A stretch of 64,000 nucleotides of DNA, taken from NCBI RefSeq assembly GCF_964019385.1, contig NC_088644.1:14921332-14985331 (forward strand), written 5' to 3'. The position numbers were made by a program, and so were the translations under genes. Numbering within the stretch: position 1 is the stretch's first letter; each line of letters begins with the position of its first letter. Of the stretch, positions 43,611-55,556 are shown one piece after another. This DNA comes from Sycon ciliatum. Its lineage: Eukaryota > Porifera > Calcarea > Leucosolenida > Sycettidae. The notes under the pieces are model-generated. The model was not told the origin of the DNA. It worked only from the letters and a program-made list of their open reading frames with translations, and searched no databases.

Positions 43611-46600
43611 TAGTGAATACAGTACACTCATGTATTACAAAATTCATGACAACGGGGCGCCATATCGGGTACCATGGCAACAAAGCGAATTTTCTTCGTA
43701 TTTTGGGCAATATTTTGAATTTCTGGAAAAATCGCAGAGAAGAATTTGCGCCATGTGGCCAGCCTTCGTGGTAAAGGGTGTCAGATTTTGGGCGAATATT
43801 ATTTTTGGCAGGACTGTGAGTGTCAAGGTTTTGGAGATCCTGCAATTTTCCAGTAGACAGTGAGACCTTCAGCTTCTTGAGCAGTTTCGGTGTCAGCGGG
43901 GCTGTCCTCCTGCGCTGAGTGGCGAAAAATCTCTTTGCTGCTTGATGTAGCCTTTGCAGAATGGGTACTCGGCATGGATCAGGATGACTATAGGTGTTAT
44001 GTTTCCAACTGATTCCATGAACCGCTGCAGAGACTGGCACTGGTGTACTGGAAGTGGCAATCTTCTTGACTAGGCACAATGCTACATGCAGCGGATCTGC
44101 CGGGAGAACTGAATACCTTGACATTTTGCCCACCTCTGCCACTGCGTGAAACTTGTCTTGTACTTCTTGACAGTTGACTGGGCTCTGGAGCCTTCTAACA
44201 CGGTTGGTAGCTGTTGAGTCAACAGCGACATCTCCGATGACAGGTGCATTGGCCACTGGAGGTGTTGACGGCAATCTGCGGGTGATGTGTCATAGCGAGA
44301 CATACAATTTCAGTGCGAGAATCCAAATACAGCCCAATCTTTGAGTAGGAGTACATCGTATCGACATCTCACTGCTGCTGTTGTTGCCACTATCATCGTC
44401 TTCTCAGAATCATCATCCTCGCCGTCAGGACTACCATCATCAACGTCATCATCATTCCAAGGTACACAGGTGCTCCATGGCTCAATGAGCTGGCCGCTAG
44501 CAGCAGGGACTCCAGAACACCGGGGGTTTTAGGTATCCGGGCCTGTGCACATATACATTAGTGTAAAGGAAATGCTTCTCCCCCTGGCCCTCGCCACACA
44601 ACAACGCAAACTCTTGATTGTATCTTCAATACTCTTATAATTATTATACCAAGAAATGACGAGGGCGCAGGAGGAGAGAGACAAACTTTAGTAACTAAAG
44701 TAACACCAAGTTACTTGGTGAGGACAAAAAGGCTTACGGGAAGACTCCCGGGAAAAGACTCGAAGAATCAACAAAGAACAAGCAGTAATAAACCGAGGAC
44801 AAATCGTGACGACCAATCAGGGACTAATACGTACAGAACACATGACCAAGACCAAGACAACCAGACCACGGACGAATCACACACGACTCTCATTCCCAGA
44901 CCAAACTAGCACTGCGCATGTACAGCATTCACTTGACAGTTGCTCTCACACAGACGGAAGCACATCCCCAGTCATACTCTGACAACGCGTACTCTTGCAT
45001 GCACCACATACCATAAACATCACACATCACACCATACTCGCGCGTACACCTAGACAAACACTGGACTCCACAAGACCAGAACCAAATACAACGACATGCG
45101 TAAATCAATACACGACGAAATCCGTTACATTAGCACCAACACAAAATGAGCATAATGTGGCCTCAGCATTTGCACTGTGCAACTGTGCACTAACGTATGG
45201 CTAGCACTTTACACTTCGGTGTTCCCTTTCCAAACAAAATCCACGGGCATACGCCCTACAGAAATGTATCATCTCTTAAAGGGATGTTAACGCATTCTTT
45301 GACAAATTAGCACCAAGAAGTGCCCCGGAATAACAATGGCCACTATGCAGCAGAAAACCACATTGGTACGATCAGAGTGGCATGACTCTCATAGAACTCC
45401 ACCATTGTGATAACTTTGCCAATCAGGTACAAAAATTGGGTAAGCCAAACATTCTCGCCCTCCCGTGGAAACATGAATGCATCTACCGCAACACAGCCTG
45501 GGTTCCACCATCGTGAACAATACCGATTAGTTTTCCTTGTGCTCACACTAGCAAAACAGTTTAGGGTGTGTGGGCCCCACTCTTCATCCAACCACTCAAA
45601 AACAACAGGCATGGACAATTTTCGAAAAATAGTCCGCAAGTTTGTTATCTTCATGCCGCACCCATTCTGCCACTAGCTGAATACCATACTGCTGGCAAAT
45701 CCTATAGGTTAACAACACTATTTCCTGCAAACGGGAATTCCTACTTCCATTCATCAGAGTATAAACTGCTGCTTGGTTATCAGTGCGATGAATGCAAGTA
45801 CGGTCTTCAACAGCCAGAGCCAGGGACTCGAGGACCAATTCGGCGCCCTTCAGTTCCCGCCATGTGGAGCTCATGTTTCATTTGCAAACTTGGGGGGGGG
45901 GGAGGCGCAATTCCCTCGAGCAGCTTCAAAACCTTTTGACAGGGTAAAACCGCCCCATCCACTATCACTAGCGTCGGACTAGGTCGATACTGCTTTTACT
46001 GGCTCGGATTTCCATATCGGCTTGCCATGCAGCTTGGCAAATGTGTTTGCCCAAAATCGGATTTCTTTAGCAACATCGCTTGGTAAAAACGTCAATGCAT
46101 TCCATGTGCTTCTGCTTTCGATAAACCGGTACATTCCTCTTGTGCGGAGCCTGCCTTGGCCCTGGTGCTACAGACATAGAGAGCAAAGTCCCAGCCAGGC
46201 TCTCTACAGCTCGTGCTGAAACTGGTCTTTCGCGCTGCAATTCTGCTACCCTCTTTTGAAATTGCTGTACCCACCTGTTTGAAGCTATTATCTCACCGTG
46301 CTCAAAATCAAGCTCGAAGCCAAGCACCTCAACTTTACAGGAGGGTATCCAACAGCATTTGGTTGGGTGTGGAGTGAAACCTGCTTGAACTAAGTCAGCT
46401 TTCATTGCGGCTACAACTTTCAATGCACTTGGTGTGACTCATAACCCCAGTGCCATCGTCCATGTACAATTGACAACGGATACCCTGCCGTCTCCAATAC
46501 GCAAGCAAGGGCGATTTCAATGTGGTGATAACCACTTTTCAAGTCAAAGGTCACCACATAGTCTCCCTTCCTGTACACATCAAGCACTCTCCGGATGTCT

Positions 46601-48150
46601 TCTAGCTTAAACTGAAAAGATGCAAGGTGCTTGTTCTAAGGTCAACAATCAATCTTAGGTTTTCATCCCATTGTCCACTACACCAAAAGGGGGCTACATA
46701 CTACTAGTTCATTTGCTTCCCTTGCACAACCCAGACGAAGCATTTTACCACTTCTGTTTCTACAAATCCTGCATGTTGGATTGCACTTTCAGGGCTTGCA
46801 AAAATCTTGGTGGAGGGACGTGATGAAAATGGAATCACATACCCATTTCTGATAACTGCTAAAACCATTCTTGATTCACCAATGCATTTCCAAAATGATA
46901 CGTGTTGTGTTAGACCACCCACTATTACGTCATTCAGCCCGTCCCCTCCCTTATCTTCCTCACACACAAGCTGGGCAACCATGTACTCTGAACAAATTGT
47001 TTCTTCCAAACACCAAACATCATCATCAACATCATCGTCATCATCGTCACCATCATCAACAACATCATCAACACAGACAAACTTAGCTTTTGCTGAGCTT
47101 CAGGCAGTATGTGTGCCATCTCTCAGCAGTGATGGCACACAGCCGTGGACTGCCGGGTTGTGGGCGTGGATGGATTGGCTGGCAATCGTTGTGCTGGGGC
47201 AGGCCGGGCTGTTGCGGCACTCCAGCTGCCGGCTGGTGAGGGAGTGCTGGCCCGAAAGGGCTTCTGCTGGGGCTTCGAGCCATTCTTCCCCTATTTTGTG
47301 GCTTCGATTGCCAGGCGGGGAAGTTTGCATTAGTCTGTACTGGCCAAGAGGCCAGCCATGCCCCCCCCCCTTCTGCGGACGCTGTGGCGGTGTTATGGCC
47401 ATGGCGGTCCGCCACTGCCAGCCAGTCCAGCTTCTTCTGTAAGACCTCGCTCGCGCCCTTCAGTTCCTTAATAGCCTTCTCCTTTTGGGATTTCTTGACT
47501 CTTTTTTTAGCTGGTTGGAGGTGGCCAGATGACTGTGTAAGACATTCAAATTGGTGCTGATAACTCAGCCGCTTCATACCTGGCATCGTGATTGTACTAG
47601 GCACTGATTTGCTCCAATTTTTACTCTTCCGCTTCTTGTCACACCTCCTCTCCGGAGATGACTCCGACAACTCCGACGAGGACGAGCTGGACGACGACGG
47701 CGACGACGAGGAAGAGGAGGCCGACTGGCCCCGTTTCCTCTCCTTCTGCCGAAGGAATCGGCTTTCCAGGAGACGCATCCTCAACTCTTCCTCGTTTTGC
47801 AAGGAGGTTTCAGCTGTCTCCCGCGCAGCTTCAGCACGACGACCTCTCGGCATGATGGCAAAAATCGGAATAAGTAAAAGGAAAAGTTTGACACGTGCAA
47901 CAAAACAGACTGCACCCTTGACAAGCAAGACAAAAAGAAGGGTAATCTTCTTGCGTAAGCGCTGTTCTACATCGCTCGAGGCTCGCTCACCAATGATTTA
48001 TTACGTCCATACAGTGACGTCAACCTGGACTACGTGCCACAACAAAATAATAGTACACATAAAAACAAGCATTGCCAATTTTCGAAGTTCGAGAGAACAT
48101 TGCTTCTCGTCTCTTTCGGATACTCAGCTAACGAGAAGCGAACACAGGTG
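43600..48150 (-). mobile_element. DIRS-like retrotransposon fossil (tyrosine-recombinase type)
   Basis: In minus-strand order there is a Ser/Lys-rich gag-like region (about 47,930-47,085), a reverse transcriptase region (about 47,010-46,070), an RNase H-like region (about 45,875-45,345) and a tyrosine-recombinase-like region (about 44,300-43,600). The order and the recombinase fit DIRS/Ngaro-type elements. A direct repeat pair at about 41,310-41,530 and 47,905-48,130 may be its split end repeats; that is inferred. The copy is broken at many points and carries younger MITEs near its left side, so it is old. Confidence 0.72.
44500..45340. other. Non-coding stretch within the DIRS-like region
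   Basis: I could not assign this stretch to a part of the element. It has an ACCAAGTTACTTGGT palindrome near 44,705 and nothing else recognisable. Confidence 0.35.
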
Positions 48151-48596
48151 ATTGTCGCGCTGGAAATGAAGCGTCACTGAAAGTGCGTATTCCTAGTGAT
48201 TTTTTGGCTCTCAGGCAAAAGTGAAATTTTCTTTATACCTGAGACCTTTGCCGTTGGAAAATCCTACTTTTCAAAGGTATTAGAAGGCAGGTGTGATGAT
48301 ACTTGTTCTAACACCGTGAACATTCACTCTCGATCCACATTCATTCTCGCTCCATATATACTCGGGCAGACACAGAGACATAGACAGCAATGGCAACAGC
48401 ACCCAAATTGAAGGGTAGTTGGCCGCAGCCAGATGTGAACATTCACGCTATCACTGCTGAGAATCCTCGATGCCTACCCACATTTGATTGGGTTGAAAGG
48501 ATGCTAGGCCAGGATCATCCACATACCAATGGTACGTGTAAGTAAAATAGCTCTTCCTCACATTTCCCCAAGAAGAATAAATAGGTTATCACTTAC

Positions 48597-48782
48597 GTTG
48601 GCATGTAGGTTTGGCTTGAGACCATTGTCCAGTTCCTATACATGTCACTGTGAGTGTACCACTTGGTATGTTCTCCATCTTATAACCTGTGTTACAAGTG
48701 TATCTTATTGTCTTTCCATACTCAACTCCGTTTCGTACATATTGACCATTAGTAGGTCGACCAGGATCTACACAAAATATAC
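48597..48782 (-). CDS. CCP exon, C type
   Basis: 186 nt, phase 1-1, acceptor CTAACAG, donor GTAAGT. The peptide is IFCVDPGRPTNGQYVRNG, GKTIRYTCNTGYKM, CIGTGQWSQAKPTCQ. Confidence 0.9.
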
Positions 48783-49264
48783 CTGTTAGAACAACAACAC
48801 AGTCCTTTTCAAACTATTATCATTCTTATGTTAACTGTTGTAAACTTACTCTTTGCATGGCTTAGTGACATTTTACTATGTAGGATCAAGTGTGTTTCCA
48901 GTGATATCATGAAAGCCTATTACCGAGTGTAAATACAGTACTGCTTCATGAAATCCGATCAAGCCAGTCAATGCAACGCCGGGCAATGTGCAGCCCTCCA
49001 CCTGTTAACATTTGGATGTGAATTAGTGCAGGGTGTAAATTGAACTCACGCGTCAGGATTTCATTGAGCAGATCTGCACACGAGTGTTATTATGCTAACA
49101 CATGCAAGCAGCCAGACAGCTTGCAAAACGATTTTTTCACTCGTAACACCCCCCCCCCCTCCCCCTCAGGTTGCTTTTCCACTCAGAGTCTTCTGGCAGC
49201 TCCATGTGGTAGTATTATGAGGTTGACTTTGAGACATCTAGCGGTTCCAAGTGGAGTCACTTAC

Positions 49265-49450
49265 GTTGACACTCGGGTTTAGGCTGAGACCATGCCTTGG
49301 TTTCCATACACGTTGCTGTCAGAGTACCAGTTGGATGACCCACCATGAAATATCCTGTACTACATTCATAAGTTACTGTATCCTGGTATCTCACACCTGT
49401 ACGTCTGGATTTACCATTGGCAAGTGAATCGAGTTGTGGACAGCTAATAC
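49265..49450 (-). CDS. CCP exon, D type
   Basis: 186 nt, phase 1-1, acceptor TTAACAG, donor GTAAGT. The peptide is ISCPQLDSLANGKSRRTG, QDTVTYECSTGYFM, CMETKAWSQPKPEC. Its relative is at 23,587. Confidence 0.9.
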
Positions 49451-51449
49451 CTGTTAAACATTCAACACAATTTTTAATACACACAAGGTTACCCAGACGA
49501 AACCCCAAAGCACTAAAAATTTGCGTGTTCAAGATTTTGAACTCCATATTCTTCAGCAACCACAATCACAAAAAGAGAGGTTTGAAACATCACTATAATA
49601 ATGGGAAATCACGAAGTGGAAGCACGAATGACACTGAGTGAGTGTCAAAAACGCTCCCACATGCACACCAGGGCATGAAATAACAGTCGGACATCGGACA
49701 TTTTCCCACTGTTTTTGGTCGTTGTCCGGGCGAAATATCCGGTTGACGGACAAAGTGTCCGATCGAACCGATACGAAAAAATACTCCATGGGCATTTGTA
49801 TGCACGCAGGCGCTGTCAATTTTTTGTTACTCCGCCAAATCTTGATCAAATTCAACAATCGATAGATCTAAGTGGTAGAGAAAGCTCTCCGCTATCGCCT
49901 CGAACAGGTCCGAAGTCTCTCTGACGAAGTTTGAGTGAGCGGCGATCGATCAAACACTTTGAATTCTCTAGGCTGCGTGCTGCGAGTCGAGTCAGCAGAT
50001 TTTCCTTGTGATTCAGGACAGGCAGCAGTGCTGGCAGGAACGAGAGCAGCACGGTCACGCGTATTCATTGAAAGGTAAAGGTACCACTCGCAAAAAAATT
50101 GAGTAGTTCCGAGCTGAATTCAGTGAAATGCCTGATTGAAGGAGACCAATTTCGTCTCAGATCAGGACCTGGACTCCCGTTTGGAGCGCGTTGTGGTGGA
50201 CAATGAGTTGTCCTCTTGGCGAGTTAGGGCTCATTGTACTTCTCTTATCAAGAGCTTTCTAATGAGCCCAAGATCATCAAAATCGGTCAAGTAGAACCAA
50301 AGTAATGTTGGAATTAGAGTGCGCATTTTCAGGCAAGAAGCTCCGTGCTGTGCGAGTGGCCACTTGTGACAAGTGGACTGCTGAGTGAGACAAGGACCTT
50401 TCGACATCCATTTGGTTGGAGTATGAGAGATACAAAGACGATCGCGCCGGGGTGAAGTGCTTAGATGGAAGCTTTGTGTGCGGTTCGCCGAGAAGATTTG
50501 TTGGTCCAAAAACATCTTGGAGTCCTTCCTCGTTGAGGGAGAAAATTGAAAATGTCGGCTTTCAAAGACAAGTATGGCAAAATGGTATGTCCGGGTATGT
50601 CCGACCAATTGAAGTGTCAAGAAATTTTGTCAGAGCAACCCTGATTTCTTATTGCATGGCCTGCACACCATAAACGTTTCTTTTCTCCAACACCCAAAAC
50701 GGTATCTTGGCTACGAATATCTTCACATTTCACCAAATTGTCTCGTCTGGCTCATCATCAGGGTCAAACTTCTACACTATACGAGATAGAAATCCGTAAC
50801 GGAATCTGGTGTAGCGAGTCAAAGAAAGGAAGCAAGGTTACAAGCAAATGTACAAAATAAAACAGTGATGGAGCGCGTTCTTGCACCCACGTTTTTACAG
50901 GCCCAGAGTTCAATCGACTCTGCATCACTCGAGCTGCGGTTACTTGAGCTGGCTGCTTGTGTGTCTAGCTGGTGGCGTAGAGTATCTCTTGCTTTCTCAG
51001 CCTGGCGCATGGCAGCGATGGGAAAGGGACAGTTCAATGCTGTCACCTAGGTGCTTGGAAGAACCGTGGGCAGGGTGGCAAGTGAAATCCGACACTTGGC
51101 ATAAGGGACTGGACTATGCAGTCTGCAGTCCCTGCAGCCCTGCATACGTAGTACACTGCGTTGCATTTACATACAACTTCATCTCTCTGATGACAAAACT
51201 TGTACTCATCACAGTCAAGGTTCACAGTCAAGGTTCAAAAGGTGCTGGCAAAATTGAAAAATGAATGAGGATTGGACACCAATACTCCTTATGTACCATG
51301 TTTGTGACCTGTGTGTATCTACGCTGTGACCTTTCGATCTGTTTGAGATGCATACGGCTCTATTGTACAACTTAGGTGCAGTGCATTACATCATTGGTGT
51401 CGATTTTCGGCGCGGTCCCCTATGGCAATTGTCGGATTTCACTTGCCAC
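49451..51449. other. Unassigned intron DNA
   Basis: It contains CGGACA-rich text near 49,690-49,770 that resembles decayed hAT ends. A degenerate CTGATGATGAGCC string lies on the minus strand near 50,755. Nothing is firm enough to name. Confidence 0.4.
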
Positions 51450-51502
51450 AACTGTACATGCACAGTGTATGTATGTGTGTATACAATACCGATAACACTT
51501 AC

Positions 51503-51679
51503 GTAGACATGTAGGCTTGGCTTGAGACCATTGTCCAGTTCCTATACATGTCACTGTGAGTGTACCTTGTGGCATCTCATAACCTCTGTTACAAGTGTAT
51601 CTTACAGTCTTTCCAAACTCAAATCCGTTGTGTGTATATCGACCATTAGTAGGTCGACCAGGATCTACACAAATTATCC
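51503..51679 (-). CDS. CCP exon, C type
   Basis: 177 nt, phase 1-1, acceptor CTAACAG, donor GTAAGT. The peptide is IICVDPGRPTNGRYTHNG, GKTVRYTCNRGYEM, CIGTGQWSQAKPTCL. It is duplicated with 40,786, including both flanks. Confidence 0.9.
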
Positions 51680-52112
51680 CTGTTAGACCAACAACACAAT
51701 TCCATACAGTTTTTATGAGAAGCTTTATCAGACATGATCATCAGCGCATGGGTGATACTGACTCACGCTACTGTCTGGAGTTTGTGTTCTCTCGCACACC
51801 TCACATTTGAAACAGCAAAAACCACAGTGCAGGGTCGGCTGCGGACAGCCACATTGCCTTGTTTCAAGGGAAAAACAGGGTTGCCAGAATGGAGGCAAAT
51901 GATACAGCAACTGCAGAATAACCACCCAGATAAAAAATAAGCAAATAGAACTTATAAAATCAGCAGTGCAGAAAAATACAGCAAAGAAACCACCGCATTC
52001 AGAACAAAGTAAATACATGGGGCGGGTGGGTGGGCTCTTGACAAGCATGACAAAAAGAAGGACAATCTTCTTGCGCAAGCACTGTTCCACAGCGCTCGCT
52101 CAACAATGATGT
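51680..52112. repeat. Duplicated intron segment, right copy
   Basis: Matches 40,968-41,400. With exon 51,503 and its left flank (from about 51,450) it defines a duplication of about 660 bp. Confidence 0.8.
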
Positions 52113-52623
52113 GACGTAAGTTAGTTAACTAGTACCTGAAAGGCCTAGCTAGATTTCGAGTGGATTTCGAAAGCGACGGGTGGGTGATTCAGATTGATAC
52201 AGCACCGCATCAAAATAAATTTTCTTGTCACACTGCGCAGGCAAGAGCAGCGCGACGCACAAGAAAATAGTCGGCTACTCGGAATCAGTTCCATTTTGCA
52301 AAACAGCCGAGATCGCTCACCTGCGGGATCGCTCGCAAATCTGAGATCGCAGTTCCCTCACCTCCAGCTCAACGCGTATCCAACGTATCGTGGAGATTTG
52401 CAAGTACTGTACGCGTCATCGTCGTTCAAAATAAATCTTGCAAAGAGCGGCGACTGATATGAACCACACAGGCAGTCGTGCTGCCCACGCAAACTTCCTA
52501 TAGAGAAGGCGACCGTCGCGATCGACTTCCCTTTAGCCCCATCCCTCACACAAACAAGTCAACAAAGAGGCATCTTTGGATTGAGGAGTGCTGGTTTCAA
52601 AACAACTGGTTTGAAGTTCAAAG

Positions 52624-52940
52624 TAGAGCTGCTGTTAGCTCAGAGCAGAGCAGGTGTTAGCTCAAAGTAGAGCTGCGGTTAGCTCAAAGTAGAGCTGCTG
52701 TTAGCTCAAAGTAGAGCTGCGGTTAGCTAAAAGTAGAGCTGCTGGTAGCTCAAAGTAGAGCTGCGATTATCTCAAAGTAGAGCTGCTGTTAGCTCAAAGT
52801 AGAGCTGCTGTTAGCTCAAGGTAGAGCTGCTGTTAGCTCAAAGTAGAGCTGCTGTTAGCTCAAAGTAGAGCTGCGGTTAGCTCAATATAGAGCTGCTGTT
52901 AGCTCAAAGTAGAGCTGCTGTTAGCTCAACGTAGAGCTGC
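52624..52940. repeat. 22-bp minisatellite, about 14 copies
   Basis: The unit is TAGAGCTGCTGTTAGCTCAA plus AG. Variants are mostly CTG/CGG changes. Each unit contains the imperfect palindrome GAGCT...AGCTC. Confidence 0.95.
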
Positions 52941-54240
52941 AATGCTAAATGGATGTAATATCGCGCAAGGAATGCTCAGTGTATCATGATTCATGCTTCA
53001 CTGTATTGTGCCGTGCTCGTAGGTTTCGTGAACTTAAGGTATTAGAAGCTGTTTTCATCCGTAAACACAATCCTAATCTATGCATTCAGAAAGAAAATGT
53101 CACAAAACTGAGACTCTTCACCTAGCATTCACACACGTATTCATTCGCATACACCTACACCTCACAGTTCCTCACTCTATCACATTCACCTGCTTTCACG
53201 CCTTCATTTCACTCACCTTTTGTAGTAGCTCACACCGTCGGAACACTCTCACATCTTTTCTTTTAATTTCTCTCATCTTCTCTCCCACTTTAGTTAGTTT
53301 TGTTTTTCACACCTCACCTTGTATACTTCCCACTGTCCGATAACCTATAAGTAGTTTGTTTCTCCGTATAGCCTCTATTGTGAGACGAATTTTTCCCTGA
53401 TGATAGTCTCAAGAAAATCGATTAGGAACAACCATTTTAGATACATGTATTCTCATTCATCATTTTGTAATGTCCGCTTCACTTATACTATTAATCGCAA
53501 TAATAAAGGTACTGGTTCATTCCATACATGTACATGTACGTCATAATGCATGATTTTTGTTCATTTTTACACTCTTCAGAGCGTAAAAACTTGCGTACAA
53601 GTATGTTCTACGCATATTATATACACAGCAAGGCATCACTGGTGCCCCCATTGCATTTTGTCATGTCCCAGCGACTAATCAAGCGAAACTTGCCCTACCT
53701 GGATAGTGGCCTCCACATATTCCCTGCTAGAAATCGTTATAAAATGGAAAAATGCCGAGTGGTCAGCCCATTTTATACCGTTATAGGGGTAATATCGTTA
53801 TAGCAATGTTGTTCTAATGCAGTAATGGCAGGGCTGCCACTTGCTTCGATTTTTCGGAAATCGTCCGATTTTTGATCGCCTGTCCGACAAACCGACCGAT
53901 TTTGTTCCCAAAGTGGGACAACCGATTGTTTTATTTTGAGCACTTTTTAGTCCAGTTGGCTGGTCATTTGTACACGTAGATCTACGTACATGTAGCTGTA
54001 AAATGCTCGCGTGCCTGCATGCACTTGGAGTATGTACGGGATGAGCTGTAGCAACGGCGGTTGCTACAGGCGCCAGGCAGCTTTGCACCTAGTAGACCAT
54101 TGCCTTACCATTAAATGGTAAGGCATTGACATTGTATACAAAAGTCAATGGAGTGATTTGGTTTGACAGAAAAATATCGTTATAAGGATAATATCGTTAT
54201 AGAGGTTATCGTTATAAGGGTAGGTCGACTGTATCTTCAA
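52941..54240. other. Intron DNA with decayed mariner-like repeats
   Basis: TATCGTTATA-type repeats at 53,730-53,810 and 54,170-54,235 look like the eroded ends of a TA-inserting element interrupted by other text. No coding region is seen. Confidence 0.45.
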
Positions 54241-54699
54241 GTTGACCTTTTGAGTCCGCTGCAGTGGTTTTATCGGTAGTGATCCATCCTGCCCTGCTAT
54301 TCCTGAGACCCAGGTTATTCATAGTTTTGCCGGTTCGCCATTGCAGTTTTTCGGATGCCCCTTCTCGTTTGTTGAACCTGGGTGTCTGTGTGTATCGTTC
54401 CTCACCAGCCTCGTACTTCGGAGACGCTAGTTGCCATACCAACTACGTTCTGCCGGACTGCCTTGGATTGGCTCACGTGCCGCGCTCTGCACGCAACCTT
54501 GCCGTTGCTTCCTGGCCCTGGCGGCCCAGGCGCTCACACCTAGTAGTAGTACCTGGTATCTGTATCTTCGCCGGTGACGGGCTGTGGGTGGCGTGTGTTC
54601 AGTCCTCGAGTACTGTAGCGCGTGTAGGTCATGTGGGCGCATGTTTGTGCCCCTGAGCGCCGCCCGACCGTCCCTTAGGATGTCAGAGGCCCCAGTACC

Positions 54700-55060
54700 A
54701 TGCCAGATGAGGCAGAAGGACCCAGCCGTATATTTGATTTAGCAATTGTAACCCAGGACGGGCTTGTAAAAATTGCCAAATCCTGCAGAGTGTATGAAAA
54801 GGGACTAGGAAGTGTCGAGCTTGTAGCTGCTCTCCGTAAAGCCGGGTTCGACAGGAACTGTGGTGGAGGATCAGTCCCTGTGCAAGCCTGCTCGGAGGCG
54901 CAGGCTTCACCAGACGACATCGCAGCTCTCAAGATCGCAGTTGCCGGCCTCCAGAACGCCGTGAGGGACCTCACAGCAAGTCTCCAGCTGGTAAGACACA
55001 ATTATGAATCATGTGCCCCACCATTGCCCAGTTCCCACGTGGGTAAGGTACAGGGCTAGC
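54700..55060 (+). CDS. Possible LINE ORF1 fragment (coiled coil)
   Basis: A 119-codon ORF starts MPDEAEGPSRIFDLAIVTQD and ends in a heptad-like segment (VAGLQNAVRDLTASLQLV). GC content and codon use differ from the surrounding intron. No zinc knuckle is visible. It may belong to the CR1-like LINE whose ORF2 lies at 56,090; that is an inference from proximity and orientation. Confidence 0.4.
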
Positions 55061-55556
55061 TTGTCGTGAGTGGTATTCCGATGATGTATTCTCTGTTTTG
55101 TCGCGTGGTAGGTTCTTGTTACATCTTGCCGTGTTGGAAGCTTTGTACATACGTAAGTTAGACCCTGAGCTTTGTGTTCAGAAGGAGAATGTGTTGTCTT
55201 TGCAGTTGTTTGGCACTGTTCGTCGTGAAGGTGCGAAATAGATCCCTTGATCTCTTGATATTTCTCTCTTTTTCTTGTCACTACGTTTTGTCACTTATTG
55301 GATTTGCATGCTGTTTTCTTGATTCTTCACATCTATTTTTTCGTGTCACTTCTACACATAATTGGAGTGATATATTTCTGAACTTCTTTTCCTTATAGTT
55401 GTAGTCTTTTAGCTTATTTCCATCATTCCCTGTAGTAATTTGACAAGAAGGGAACGAAAACGTTCAATACTTTGACACATGTCCTAATTGGCTGGTGGTG
55501 ACTCTTGCGTATGCATGCGTAGATAATACATTTTTTGTATTATTATTATTATATAA

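Noticed and set aside
47083-47928. Host Ser/Lys-rich nuclear protein gene
   Set aside because: Position and orientation fit the gag-like part of the DIRS-like fossil better than a host gene.
50720-50775. Further hammerhead on the minus strand (CTGATGATGAGCC)
   Set aside because: No complementary stem II strand and GAGA instead of GAAA; at best a dead relic.
53390-53430. CTGATGA..GAAAA string on the plus strand
   Set aside because: No stem II or stem I pairing, so the match to the core is chance.
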